64,000 bases of DNA from Conchocele bisecta. Lineage: Eukaryota > Mollusca > Bivalvia > Lucinida > Thyasiridae. A program made the position numbers and the translations under genes. The notes beneath the pieces were generated by a model that saw only the letters and a program-made list of their open reading frames with translations, searched no databases and was not told the origin of the DNA. Position 1 is the stretch's first letter; each line of letters starts with the position of its first letter. The stretch is taken from assembly GCA_029237695.1 (NCBI GenBank), contig CM055277.1:37482242-37546241 (forward strand), given 5' to 3'. Below are positions 43,380 through 55,497 of the stretch, in pieces.

Positions 43380-45220
43380 CAATTTTCAGTTATTACTTTT
43401 TCACGTATTCTGAATTGTACATCTTTTAAAAGCCATATGCCGCCAAAATTATCAATGTATCCCAATTATTTTTCATTTTAGAAGTATTTTTATGACGCGT
43501 GGTAAAAACTTATATGATGTTTTAGATCAATGACGTTGAAATTACGACGTTTTTATCAACGGCGTATACAAGGGGTGTGTTGATAGAATACCCGGACAAG
43601 TCCTATAGATTTGTCATCTGTTATCGCATGTCAACCAAATTTGGATATCTCGTAGCCTTTCCAAGTGTTTCCCATTAGACCAAGACAAAGTATGAACATA
43701 ATGTGTATTGCAGTTGCTATTAATGTAACGTCATGTTTTGGATTGCGGCCCAAGTAACGTAATTCCGTATGAATAATTTTCAAATAAGGAATTGCTGCAA
43801 ATGGAGTATTTGTTTGTAGACAGTGCACGTGGACATTTGCAGTAGGCGGCTTATAACATTAACTTTGTGACAAAACACGACGTCTGGCAGATTTGGTAGC
43901 GTGATACCTTATAATTGTTGCCAGGTGTCTTTCTTGAGGATCGCATTACCATCGCCTGATTCAGGTATACATTATTATGCAGTCAAGTGGTAAGCTGATG
44001 ATTTGATACTACAAATCGTGCGAAAATCAAGTTTATGACCATCAAATTTCTTTTTTGAAATCTACATCGCATTTCCTGCGTTCTGGCGCATTTTGGAGCA
44101 AAAAACGTGCCTTGTAACTTGCAAAAAATATTTACTCGGCGAATTTTGGGGCGGCGCGCGCCGGGTCCGCCCCCTCAATCCGCCCATGGTTAACCCACCC
44201 ATCTTTAAACACTGAAAACTGTAATGTACTATAACATGAGAACATGTTGAATATTTAACCAAGCTTACCGACACAGGTTACTTGGAGGTTGAGATTCCCA
44301 TTATTGTTCTCTGTTTGATATGTGTTCATTTCTGCCACAATGTGGAAATGACATATTCTGCACCGCATAATCCGATATTCAGTCTGTAAAAAATACTTTA
44401 ATTGTTGTTACATGGTAGTTAAGACTTTATTAAACTTGTTGAATTGACATTCGTTCTCGTATACTATTCTCAGCCAATATTTAGTTGATAGTGTACATCC
44501 TTGTTGGTGCGGAGCTACCAAACCCGATATCTGGATAATCATCCTGACAAAAACCAGACTGCATGTCCCTTACAATATAGTTGCATGTCTACCTCCGTTT
44601 ATGATAACATGAGTGGCATTAAATGGCATATCATTCGCTAAGTACTGGATAGAATTGTTCAAAAGTGTCTCAATTTACCAAGATAATAGATGGTAATATC
44701 GTTGGCATACACTAGGTTGTTCATATTTAAGATTATTTAGGATTCAAGGTGCAGTGTAAGCGAGGACTTCGCTGATATGTAGCCAGTTAAATTATGCGTT
44801 CAACATTTTGAATTCATAAGGATAACCGACGAAAATGAGTGACAATGTCAAAGAACGACAGTTAGGCGACAATGCACAGCGCCTGAAGCATTTCACTGAT
44901 GCTGCGAGGAACTCGTGTTAGTATCATTGCTATAATATTTTGTCACGACACCATGGCCATAACGTCAAACATGTATTCACGTTCAGTGACGTCACAAGTA
45001 CGTGCCATCAAGTCATGACGTCATAATATGTGTACTAAGGTGCAAGGCATCGTGTCTCATATTAGTGAAAGTTTCAGTAAGTTATAATTTTCCGTTTTCT
45101 GTTCACACTAAATGTTAATTGACACCAGTGAACGTAAATGGGAGGGAAAAATGTGAACTTTTACAGCGACGCTGCAAACGTCGTTTTTCCTACGTCGTTT
45201 ACCGCTTTTCATGACTTTGT
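43380..45220. other. Intronic sequence, partial MITE at about 44060-44190
   Basis: At 44060-44190 there is a G/C-rich fragment ending TCCGCCCCCTCAATCCGCCC, similar to the right end of the MITE at 24264-24459. Nothing else was recognised. Confidence 0.45.
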
Positions 45221-47648
45221 CATTAAGCCCGGTTTTCGTATGGCGCGGCCCATATATATACGTGACATTTGTGGGCCTAATACGACATTGCTCATCATGC
45301 TCACGAGTCGTATATATTTTCCTGAACATACTATTATATAGTGCATTGTTTTTAGCCGTAATTTAGCAGTGTCTCCAATATCTACCAAATACACTCAAAC
45401 TTCTCCTTCGTGAATTGTTCGTTGGCAAAGATATAGACAGAAAAGTGGCATCTATCGGTCAAGCAATAATGCAATGTGATCGTACTAGAGCTATAATAGC
45501 CCATTGCAACTAGGACTTGCCATACAGATGCATCGGCAGTTTGGCTCAAGATTTATTATGGATTCCCTTAATAGTCATGGATTTTGTTCGTCTTACTCAG
45601 AAGTGCAGACATATGAGCGTAACGCTACAGTACACCAAATGAAGGTACTGATATATCTAGCTTTTCCCCAGGAAGTTTCATACAACATGTAGCTGATAAT
45701 GTTGACCATAACATTAGAACTCTCGATGGGTTTGATACATTTCATGGAATGGGTATCATATCTACAGTAACAACTGCGTGCCGTATAAACACAGTCGTGC
45801 CCAAAGTAACCGTATGATTAGAGGACATTGTGGCTGTCAGGAAACTAAACATCACTTTCTATCGTAGACCTTGTGCAGAAAAGTCTGATTTGGCATTTAA
45901 GTATCTTCCCATATTTATTGCGGATGATGACACATGCAATACCGACTTCCTCTGGAAAACGTTGTGGTTGTTACATCCACATAGACCATCATGGAATGGG
46001 TTTATGCAAACAGTGCATGGTGGAAATCGCCCTGGCGTACCAACCATTGTGTTTATGCCCATGATAAATATGAAATCAAATGACGAATCATGTCTTTACT
46101 CAACAATGCATTTTGTGTGTGACCAATCAAGACGATATGATGTGACACCTATCCTAACATTTGACCAGCCGCTGTGGTGGAAAGCCATGGAAATACAACA
46201 TGATGAACCCTCTGGCTACAATCTATCGTTCTCCGACTTGGTGGGCTCCATACGGAAATGAGCTATTTAGGTTGCATTGGACATCTAATGGGTGGGTCAG
46301 GAAACAATCAATGCAGAAACAACAATCGGGCATATATTAAGTGGTAAAGCCATTGCACACGCAACACGGGGACATATTCTGGTAGAAGCAGTGAACAACA
46401 CCATGCTTCTATCAAAACTATATGCCATACCATTACCTGAAGAGAAACCAGACGGTGCTCCAGAGATGGAACTGGTAGTGGAGAAGTAGATCAGGATAAT
46501 GCGGAGGGGCAACACATGGCCGCAACCGAAGATGCAAATGTAGAAGATGACTCAGTTAAAGACCGTCTCGCTGATAATTCAGACGCAATTACCGACTTAC
46601 ACAAAGCAGGGGATATTTTCGTGAGTCTCCTGAAAGACAATACTGATTTAGATGCAATTCGAACAGAATCTGATGAAGTATTATCGAAAATCAGCGAGCA
46701 CATTGGTAGATATAAGGACCGTCTGGTATCATCTCGAACGTCAATGCTTTGGCTGCAGTACTTAGACATGGTTGAACTACTCAGGCGTTTTATCAAAGCA
46801 GAGAGAACTGGAAATTGGGCGCTTCATCTTCAAGCAGTGGCTGAGATGTTGCCATATTTCGCTGCTTCTGTCCATAATCTGTATACAAAATCAGCATATA
46901 TGTACCTGCAAAAGATATCGGTGCTCGAGCAGGTACATCCTGATGTACATAGGTTCTTCCAAAATGGATTCCATGTAATTAGACGGACTGATAGGTACTG
47001 GGCCGGCATTTCTACATATCTTGCCATTGAACAAGTTCTTATGCGAAGCGTGAAAACAAGCGGGGGGGGGGGGGGGGGTGGTCACAAGAGGTAGAGGTAT
47101 GTCAGATGTCCAACGAACGGTGTGGTTACTGTCGACACCTGCATGTGCTGAAATCAATAGAGCAATGCAAGACTTTTTGGGAGTCTCATATATTACCAGT
47201 GAGCAACACAAAGAGAGTACCCCAGCGCGACGAAACAGAGATCAACATGATATGATGCTGATCCTGCAATATATTGAACCACGTAACCAATTTGCTGACA
47301 ATGATGCACTGGGCAGCATAACCAATGGAGTGACAGCTGATGGTTCTGTGAATGTAGATCAAGCAAAGACAGTTGGACAATCAGTTATTCAGTCAATGGC
47401 GGAAAATGCGTACACGAGTTTGCATTTAAAAAGAAAGAAAAGACGGTTACGCTACTCACCAAAGAGGCAGTTAAGTGTGACAATGAGGAAATCCACATAG
47501 ATCCACAGCTACTATTCCAGAGACTTGTATCTTCATCTAGATACAATTTTACAGGAGGTAATTTAGAGCTCTTGTTCACATATGAGTTGTCTACGTACCC
47601 CCCCACCACCTCCCCACCCCACCGTTTCTTTTTTTCCCATGGACGTCT

Positions 47649-47969
47649 TTGTTTACCATGGACGGGCTACTCCGTGAAGCAAATAAGCCACCACTGGCAG
47701 ATGATATAGAAATGAGCGTCGATTCTGTACCCACAGAACCATCATCCACAGTCAAATATGTAATTGATGGCGGGTCATTGTTACAAAGAATTTCCTGGCC
47801 AAAAGGCACTTCATATGATGGACTGTGTGGAATTTATATCAATCATATCAGACACAAATATGGTGACAATGCCACTGTTGTGTTTGATGGATATACAGAT
47901 GAACCTACCACTAAGGACACAACCCACCTTAGACGGTCAAAGGGACAGATAGGTGAAGTTTACGAGTAG
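47649..47969 (+). pseudogene. Open segment of the pseudogene: start of PIN-like nuclease domain
   Basis: This 106-residue uninterrupted piece of the pseudogene covers the start of the nuclease-like domain. Asp in YVIDGG and in VVFDGYTDEP are the candidate metal ligands. It ends at a TAG after GEVYE, and homology continues in the same region after the stop (NPMNKQRFISML). Confidence 0.75.
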
Positions 47970-48297
47970 CAGGAGTATGAACTTGTACAAAAAAACATTT
48001 CTTGAAAACCCTATGAACAAACAAAGGTTTATATCCATGCTTAGTGAAAAGATGGCGACTGCAGGCATCACGGCAAAACATGCAGCGGGAGATGCTGATT
48101 GTCTAATTTTACAGACTATCGTCAGTGCTGCAGCTATGTCTGCAGTGGTGTGGGCGAAGACACAGACTTGTTGGTCCTATTGTGCTACCATGCCAACACG
48201 CAGAATAGCACATTTTTCTTGAAGTCAGAAATCAAACCAAACAAAGACTCAGCGTGTATGGAACATAACACGTACAAAGGAAAGCCTATGTGAAGAT

Positions 48298-48852
48298 GTG
48301 TGTAAGAATATATTGTTCATACATGCCATATTAGGTTGTGACACCACCTCGCACATATTTGGTCTAGGAAAGCCATTGTCATTAAAACGATTTGAGAACG
48401 ACTCGGATTTTCGTAAACATGCATCCGTGTTTATTAACAAGGCATCCCCGAAAGACAGTATTGTAGAAACCGGAGAACGGGTATTGGTCATATTGTACAA
48501 TGGAAGAGCAACCGAAACACTTGATATGCTACGGCATACTCGCTTTTTCCAGAAAGTTGGATCGAGCAGTAAATTTGTAGGGCCAGAAAATATTCCACCA
48601 ACATCCGCAGCTGCCAAATATCACAGTTATAGGGTATATCATCAAGTGCAAGTATGGCAAGGCCGAGATGATATACAACCTGAAGAATGGGGATGGGCCG
48701 TGAAAGGAGGGTTCATGTTCGGAATCCAGACTGACAAACCTCCCGCTCCGGATAGCCTGTTGAATGTCATCCGATGCAAATGTAAAACTGATTGCCACAC
48801 TAATCATTGCTCATGCAAGAAACATGGACTTGAGTGTTCTGTTATGTGCTAG
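48298..48852 (+). pseudogene. Open segment of the pseudogene: C-terminal half with CXC cysteines
   Basis: This 184-residue open piece is the longest intact part after 46516-47094. It contains GCDTTSHIFGLGKPLSLKR, a helical middle and then CKCKTDCHTNHCSCKKHG, spaced like half a tesmin/TSO1 CXC module that binds zinc and usually DNA. A TAG follows VMC, but in-frame ECKGVSC after the stop shows the tail originally continued to about 48924. Confidence 0.8.
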
Positions 48853-49237
48853 GAATGCAAAGGCGTGAGCTGTCTAAATTCTCCTGCTGTCAGTTTAGAT
48901 GTCAGTGACGAAGTTGTTCTAGAATAAAGAAAAATATCCAGAAAATGTGGTCATTATCAAGTTCGCAACCAAAGATAAAAAACAATATATATGTGCATAA
49001 TCAACAGCTCCAAATACAGACAGCATGTATATATTACATGTACAATACATATGTGCTATTAAAACATTCAGTAGTTATATAGATTTCATTGATATTCCAT
49101 ATACATGCTAAAAAAAGTGGGTGGGTTAATGATATCGATTTTTTAAAATACTATTGACTATTTGATCATAACTTTCATTTTAATAGTTGTATGAAGTTGT
49201 ATAGCCTTTAATACACTACAATTGTTCAAAAACACAC

Positions 49238-50687
49238 ATTATGGGCGGGATATATGGGGATATACGCAAGGACACCCGGACATCATTGTCCGGACCTTGA
49301 CCTTTGGGGTTAGCGGGCACCATGGGCTTTTTGTAGAATGATGGGGTTTCTGTAGAATGATGCGGGATGTTGTTACAAATGCATTATGGAATATTAAGGC
49401 ATAAACTGAGCATTAATTTCTAAGTCAGTGACCTTGACCTTTGGGGTTAGCGGGCACCATCGGCTTTCTGTAGAATGATGCGGGATGTTGTTACAAATGC
49501 ATATATGGAATATTAAAGCATAAACTGAGCGTTAACTTTTACAAACACGGAAATTTCTAATTCAGTGACCTTGACCTTTGGGGTAAGCGGGCACCATGGG
49601 CTTTCTGTAGAATGATGCGGGATGTTGTTACAAATGCATGTATGGCATATTAAAGCATAAACTGGGCGTTCAAACTGAGCGTTAACTTTTCCAAACACGG
49701 AAATTTCTAAATCAGTGACCTTGACCTTTGGGGTTTGCGGGCACCCTGGGCTTTCTGTAGAATGATGCAGGATGTTGTTACAAATGCATGTATGGAATAT
49801 TAAAGCATAAACTGAGCGTTAGCTTTTCCAAACACGGAAATATCTAAGTCAGTGACCTTGACCTTTGGGGTTAGCGGGCAACATGGGCTTTCTGTAGAAT
49901 GATGATGCGGGATGTTGTTACAAATGCATGTATTGAATATTAAAGCATAAACTGAGCGTTAACTTTTCCAAACACAAAAATTTCTAAGTCAGTGACCTTG
50001 ACCTTTGGCATTAGCGGGCATCATGGGCTTTCTGTAGAATGATGCAGGATGTTGTTACAAATGCAGGTATGGAATATTAAAGCATAAACTGAGCGTTAAC
50101 TTTTCCAAACACGGAAATTTCTAAGTCAGCGACCTTGACCTTTGGGGTTTGCGGGCACCATGCGCTTTCTGCAAAATGATGCTGGATGTTGTTACAAATG
50201 CATGTTTGGAATATTAAAGCATAAACTGAGCGTTAACTTTTCCAAACACGGAAATTTTTAAGTCAGTGACCTTGACCTTTGGGGTTAGCGGGCACCATGG
50301 GCTTACTGTAGAATGATGCGGGATGTTGTTACAAATGCATGTATGGAATATTAAAGCATTCCATTGAGGGAAACAGAAGTTACAATGAATTAACCTGGGC
50401 GTTAAGTTTTAGAAACAGAGCTAAACGCAAAAACTTAAAGCTGAATGCATGTGAAAAGTAGGTCAATGAACCATGAAAACTAGGTCAAGGTCACATGGGC
50501 TCCCTCTGTGTGAGATAGTTACACCACAGTGTTGATGTATACCAAGTATGGAGGTCGTAGGAGTTATAGTTTTCTGGAAACTGAGCTAAACGCAAAAACG
50601 TAACGTGAAATATTGACGCTGCCGCCGACGCCGACGGAAAAGCTATGCCTATGTCCCGCTTCTGCTAAAGCAGGCGGGACAAAAAGA
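49238..50687 (+). mobile_element. Hairpin-ended element with eight 138-bp units
   Basis: It starts near GGGCGGGATATATGGGGATA and the small hairpin CCGGACATCATTGTCCGG. Eight close units contain AGTCAGTGACCTTGACCTTT, GGGGTTAGCGGGCACCATGG, GAATGATGCGGGATGTTG and TAAAGCATAAACTGAGCG. It ends with GACGCCGACGGAAAAGCTAT and the stem GTCCCGCTTCTGCT..AGCAGGCGGGAC. The terminus matches that at 20940. Confidence 0.8.
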
Positions 50688-50691
50688 TAAG

Positions 50692-50794
50692 TTAATATGG
50701 TATTTACTAAACTTGTTGACTGATTGCATAAGAAACTCGGCAGAGTCTCGTTTCTTAAGCAATCAGTAAACTTGTTTAATAAACACCATATTAA
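50692..50794. repeat. 103-bp palindrome (fold-back element)
   Basis: Arms run TTAATATGGTATTTACTAAA with CTTGTTGACTGATTGC and their complement. The centre AAACTCGGCAGAGTCTCGTT is also the centre of the unrelated-armed palindrome at 62083-62215. Confidence 0.88.
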
Positions 50795-50821
50795 ATCTTC
50801 ACTCATATAAGATTCTCTATT

Positions 50822-51972
50822 GTCTGTTCCACGAAGTGCTGCCCAAAATTTATTGCTATAAAAACACTCCAATCTGCTTATTTTTTTATATAAAACAATG
50901 TAAAACTATTTTTTAGAAATGAGCCTACTTTTTATTTTAAGAAAATCCGTCTAATAACAAAGTTATTTCGAATAAACAGTCATGGATGGGCTTTTGCCTT
51001 ATAAATTCATTTTACCGAATTTTAGTTGTTGACAATAAAACAAGAAACTACTATTGCAATAATCACTTCCGGTAAACAACAACAACTATTATTGCGAACT
51101 GAACACAAATTCTTAATAAATTTGTTTATTAACATCATTTTCTGGCATATAACTTAAACAATTTGCATTAAAATATACCAATTAATCATTTAATCTTCAT
51201 ATATTTAGCGAATCATTCATCCATAAGGTTCCAAGTCGATCTGATACTATTGCTAATACGTTCTAATGTATTGTGAATGCTAACGAACTTGATTCGATTA
51301 AACTCGTGACCTTCACCAACCAATCAGCATTTAGTAAACCAAGTTGTCCGCCGGAAATTCGTCCGGCAAAGAAACTGGTTCACAGGAAGTGACTGTATAC
51401 TTCCGCCGGAAATGACGTATATATGGTGTTCCCAAGTCATACCATTAGAGAATGTAGATTTACACTGGTGTCGATGTGCGAGGATATGTGCAATTAATTT
51501 TGCGTGGTAGGAACAGAACAGCGTGCCAACCTCAGCTTGGCGTTGTCAATAGATACGAAAGCTGTAGCAGATGATGATGACATCATGTTGTATTTTGACC
51601 AAATTCTCGGTATTTTCTTCTGGAATTCTTTTACAAACACCGAGAAATGGAGGCTCGATTCCTTTATTTTTCAACCTGGCAAGATTTGCTCTCATAAATA
51701 CAAGGTTAGTGTCTTTTTTTTAATGATGAAATCCAGCAAGCAGTTCGATGCTAGAAAAATGTTGAAAATCTGACCACACGCGACATTTTAACATTGCAAC
51801 CCTGCATTCAATTCTTGATTTATGGCTATTACTTCATTATAGGACCGAAATTCAATAAATAAAAAGATGGCTCATTGCTAAATTTTGCTGAAAAATGATT
51901 TTATGCCAAAAAATAAGAGTTTTAGGGTGTTTAAATAGGTGTAAAAGTTGGGCAGGTTAACATGAAACAGAC
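50822..51972. mobile_element. 1.15-kb element related to the 56854 fold-back element
   Basis: The left end GTCTGTTCCACGAAGTGCTG and right end GGGCAGGTTAACATGAAACA, followed by GAC, are diverged inverted repeats matching the ends at 56854-57460. The subterminal GAGCCTACTTTTTATTTTAA is also shared. Interior open frames show no transposase. Confidence 0.5.
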
Positions 51973-51997
51973 AGTAGTTCTGGTGGTCCTGTTGAGG

Positions 51998-52140
51998 ACA
52001 GTGGAACATCTCTAAATTGCACACCCTGTAAAACCCTCTGTGGGTAATTTTGTTCGTAATCGCAAAGCACGAAAACATGTCTTGAAGTATACATATGCCT
52101 GATAAACAACTCCATAACCAACACCCTGGGGACCCGATTT
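51998..52140. mobile_element. One recognisable pogo-type MITE end
   Basis: CAGTGGAACATCTCTAAATT, then GCACACCCTG, resembles the left end of the MITE at 28776. The right end is not recognisable (CAACACCCTGGGGACC near 52120 is the nearest match). It lies just past the donor of the HIP1 exon at 52163. Confidence 0.45.
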
Positions 52141-52162
52141 ATCATTGGCTGCTGCTACTCAC

Positions 52163-52220
52163 CGTTTGTATTGCGATAGGAACCTGTCCCTATGGCCAGA
52201 CAAGGTATCAGGTGGCAGAC
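52163..52220 (-). CDS. HIP1: HIP1 exon (ANTH domain, SGHRDRF motif)
   Basis: This 58-bp exon has acceptor TCTGCTTGCAG and donor GTGAGT. It completes a Ser codon, encodes LPPDTLSGHRDRFLSQYK, and leaves two bases of an Arg codon (phase 2). GHRDRF is strongly conserved in HIP1 relatives. A 240-bp MITE lies about 37 nt upstream of the acceptor, and a degraded pogo-type end lies on the other side. Confidence 0.94.
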
Positions 52221-52257
52221 CTGCAAGCAGAATATATATATACAATGTACATGTCTG

Positions 52258-52495
52258 GGACTGCGACTGGAGAAATGGAGCTTATGTGTTTTGTGACTAG
52301 TGGAGCTCCTGCTCAGACATCACACTCCCGTAGCTGGATAACAATCTAGATTTCTTATTAGAAACATGACAGGGGTTTCATTGATGGAATGGCGAAGAGT
52401 GCACATCCTGATCAAACTGTGTGGATGCACAGGCTGATCTGGATCTACAAGTGTTGCAAATCCCAGTTCTCTAGTCACAGCCACATATATAGCGG
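52258..52495. mobile_element. MITE of the GGCTGTGACTGGAG family
   Basis: The left end GACTGCGACTGGAGAAATGG and right end CCAGTTCTCTAGTCACAGCC flank the inner GATCAAACTGTGTGGATGCA segment. It begins about 37 nt upstream of the acceptor of HIP1 exon 52163-52220. Confidence 0.75.
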
Positions 52496-52922
52496 ATCTT
52501 AAATGAGTTTCCATTTGATATCAGATTTATGAAACGAGTCACACACAATTTATGCACCGAGCCTCTAGTGAGGTGCAAAAAATTGCGGACGAGTTTCATA
52601 AATCTCATATCAACAGGAAACGAGTTTGAGATTCTGTTTATCACATGACTTCAGCCTCCAATGAGCAGAAAACTTGGAGATAGCCAATACGTTTCAGTGA
52701 GCAGATGCCATTAACTATTTTCGCATATATTTGAAAATCTCCACAGAGAAAAATAGTTTCAATCCTAGTATCGTACAGGTACCTGATCTCGAACCCGACC
52801 TGTTCTCGAACCTTTCATTCACGCGCTCTTAGTTTACTTCCGGAAATGCGTATGACGTCATCACTTTGCATGTACAGGTGCTTTGTTTACGTGAACAACG
52901 CTCGTAGCTGTCAAACTAGAAG

Positions 52923-52937
52923 ATGAGTCTAAAACAG
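52923..52937 (+). CDS. Possible first coding exon of the pogo-like transposase
   Basis: ATGAGTCTAAAACAG followed by the donor GTATTTAAG would supply the start MSLKQ. It joins in phase 0 to the acceptor TATATATTTCAG at 53683, giving MSLKQ-SNPMRRAMM. It is supported only by splice signals and position within the element; the Met in SNPM could be the start instead. Confidence 0.4.
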
Positions 52938-53683
52938 GTATTTAAGAGAACATTTTTCGTATTACTTGATAAAATTGATGAAATTACTATTACTTTTTCA
53001 TGTTATAAACACCAATTCCTTTTGTTCCCTTGGAAACACACTTTTAATGAAGATTTTATTTTGGCATCTGCCCGACGCTGTCAGCAGCTTCATCAGGTCA
53101 CGTGACCGACATGGTTAATCATGTGACTTGTTAATTATAGTAACACTATTAAATCTACAGTGCAGACCACCTAGCTTGTTCCACAATAATGAACAACCAG
53201 TTTTCTTCAAATATTTTGGTAGTAGTTACTTCATGATTGTCTTGTAAAGTGAATTTTCCTGTGGAATTTCAAAAACAGTGATAAAGTATCACATTTAAAT
53301 ATTTTTAAATAAAAATAACTTGTGGATTATTTCAATATGCATGTAAATAGTAGTTGTGAACTACTTTAAGATTTGCTGTTTATAGAAATAAAAAATATTT
53401 TTTATTGACAAAATTCATGAATATCAGAAAATAAAACATGTTTTTTTTATTAAAAATATTGTATTGAAATCAACAATATAATGCTGGTGTATGTTTGTAA
53501 ATGTAAACTAGGGTTCAATTCAAGTGTGTATGGAGTTAGATGCTGTATATGTTTAGTTTTATTGAAAAATTTAAATGTCAAAAACTAATAGCAGCTATCA
53601 CAACCCAACTTGATTGGGTCGGTGATGTTCTCGACTATGATTTTTGTTGCTTTTATTTATTTTATTTTGTATATATATTTCAG

Positions 53684-55497
53684 TCCAATCCGATGAGAAG
53701 AGCAATGATGCAGCCTGGCTATTCACCTACAGCTCTTTACAATGCGTATATGTTAGTGAAGGACACTGGAATCCCTATTAAAACTGCTGCTCGTCAATAC
53801 GGTGTACCTCATTCAACCCTGCGTGATCGGGTAAAGGGTAGGATTAACCCAGAGACTGTCAAGCCAGGCCCGGATCCATTGTTTAATCAAGAGCAGGAGG
53901 GCCAAATTGGTTGAACACATTAAAACTATGGCTGAACTTGGGTATGGTTTTACCATCACTGAAATAGTAGACAAGGCCAGCGACTATGCCGTGTATTTGA
54001 AGAAGAGAACGCGTGACAAGCCCCTCAGTACTAAGTGGTTCAAGGGTTTCATGCAGAGATGGCCTGAATTACGAGTAATCAAACCGAGAGCTCTCACAAA
54101 CTATAGGGCTGCTGCAACAACACACGATGCTGTCCAAGATTACTTTTCCAACTTAAAGGCTGTCCTAGAGACCAATAATTTAATGGACAAAACAGAGTGT
54201 GTGTATAATGTCGATGAGAAGGGTGTACAGACCGAGCATGCGCCACCCTACATTGTCAGTGCTAAGGCCAGAATACCAGCAATAACATCTTCTAGGTCAG
54301 CGATAACAACAATAATTGGGTGTGGAAACGCACTTGGCACACAGATACCACCGTACTTTGTTTTCAAAGGGCAACAGATGAATGCTGATCTGCTATGTGG
54401 TTCGACTCCAGGATCCAGTGGCATGATGTCAAAAACAGGATGGTCCAACTCAGCCATGTTTCTGGAGTACTTGGAGGCCCACTTCATTAGGTACATACAA
54501 CGTGCAAGCCCAAGTCAGTCAGTGTTACTTATTTTTGATGGACACAAATCACATGTGAATGTACCAGTATTGGACTGTAATAAAATAATGTATAATAATG
54601 TAGTATTATTTGTGTTACCAGCACACACTAGCCATGTGCTACAGCCATTGGACGTTGCCTGCTTCGGCCCTCTGCAGAAGATTTACAATGCCAGCTGCCA
54701 CCACTTTCTGAGGCAAAATCCAGCTTCGAAGATCACCAGGTACAACGTTGCAGCCCTGGCATCCTCTTCTTATGTGACAGCACTGTCAAGCAACAACCTC
54801 AGGGCAGCCTTCAAGAAAACTGGAATTTTCCCATTTGACAACACCGCAATTTCTGCCGACCAAATTCAGCCATCGATGCCATACACCACTCCTGCTAAGG
54901 ATAAGCCGGTCTTATCAGATAGCCAAGAACCAGACATAGCTTCATTTTTTGAATTGGCAGAGGAGGTCATTGAGAAGAAAAAAAGAGTTCAACCATACCA
55001 TGAAAAGGAACTCTATCAGCAAACTTGTATCTGGAAGGGAGATAACTGATCCTCTTATCCATAAGGAACTTCAAGACAGAACCAAACCTGTGTTAGCCGA
55101 AACCCCAGCGTCGTCCAAGAAAAGAAAGTCTAATAGTAAATCTGCTGGTAGTGTTTCTACTAAAAGGCCCAATCATTCCAAAATGCCGACTATACAGCCT
55201 GGTCAGCTAACCCACCCAGAACCACATCCGGGACCATCACACATTAACTTAGCGAATGACACCGACTCCAGCTCAGATGAAGAGATAGATGATTCTGATA
55301 AATGCTGTGTGTGCAAGCTGTATCAGCCAAGAGAGCTTCACCATTGTGTGTCACTGGTCTTCACTAAATGGGCACAGTGTGATGCCCCAGACTGCAGTCA
55401 TTGGACCCATCTGAAGTACTGTTGTGGACAGTCTGTGATAAGGCGTAATGATGTATTCATCTGTCCCTGTCACGAGCACACACACACTGAAGAATAG
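53684..55497 (+). pseudogene. Pogo-like transposase with PHD-like C-terminus, two frameshifts
   Basis: The first part (to 53914) holds a psq-type HTH, AARQYGVPHSTLRDRVKG. The second frame (53907-55049) continues with a CENP-B-type HTH (STKWFKGFMQRWPELRVIKP) and the DDE domain: Asp in YNVDEKG, Asp in LLIFDGHKSH and Asp in LQPLDV, with 37 residues between the last two. The third frame (to 55497) has a Ser/Asp linker and a PHD-like finger with WAQCDAPDCSHWTHLKYC and ICPCH. All three catalytic Asp are present. The frames are broken by one extra base near 53900 (GGAGGGCC) and one shift at the A7 run at 54978-54984, either decay or assembly error. The three parts together are about 600 residues, normal for the group plus the finger. 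Confidence 0.88.

Larger units (their letters stand above)
45369..48927 (+). pseudogene. Decayed PIN-like nuclease/CXC-tail gene of a multicopy invertebrate family
   Basis: Homology runs from LPNTLKLLL and LFVGKDIDRKVASIGQ through VADNVDHNIRTLDG, FHGMGIISTV, EMSYLGCIGHLMGGSG, a helical middle with PACAEINRAMQDF and TSEQHKEST, a PIN/FEN1-like part (YVIDGGSLLQR, VVFDGYTDEPTTKD, GDADCLI, GEDTDLLVLL, ILGCDTTSHIFG), then EEWGWAVKGG and a Cys-rich CKCKTDCHTNHCSCKKHG tail. I remember this order from repeated uncharacterised proteins of molluscs and cnidarians, function unknown. At least six frameshifts or stops break it: near 45508, 45692, 45815, 46230, 47945 and 48850. The acidic residues expected of a PIN-like metal site are still visible. 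A possible acceptor, TAATTTAGCAG, precedes the first homology. Confidence 0.82.

Noticed and set aside
45859..47211. Minus-strand frames through the PIN-like pseudogene
   Set aside because: They are shadows of the plus-strand homology.
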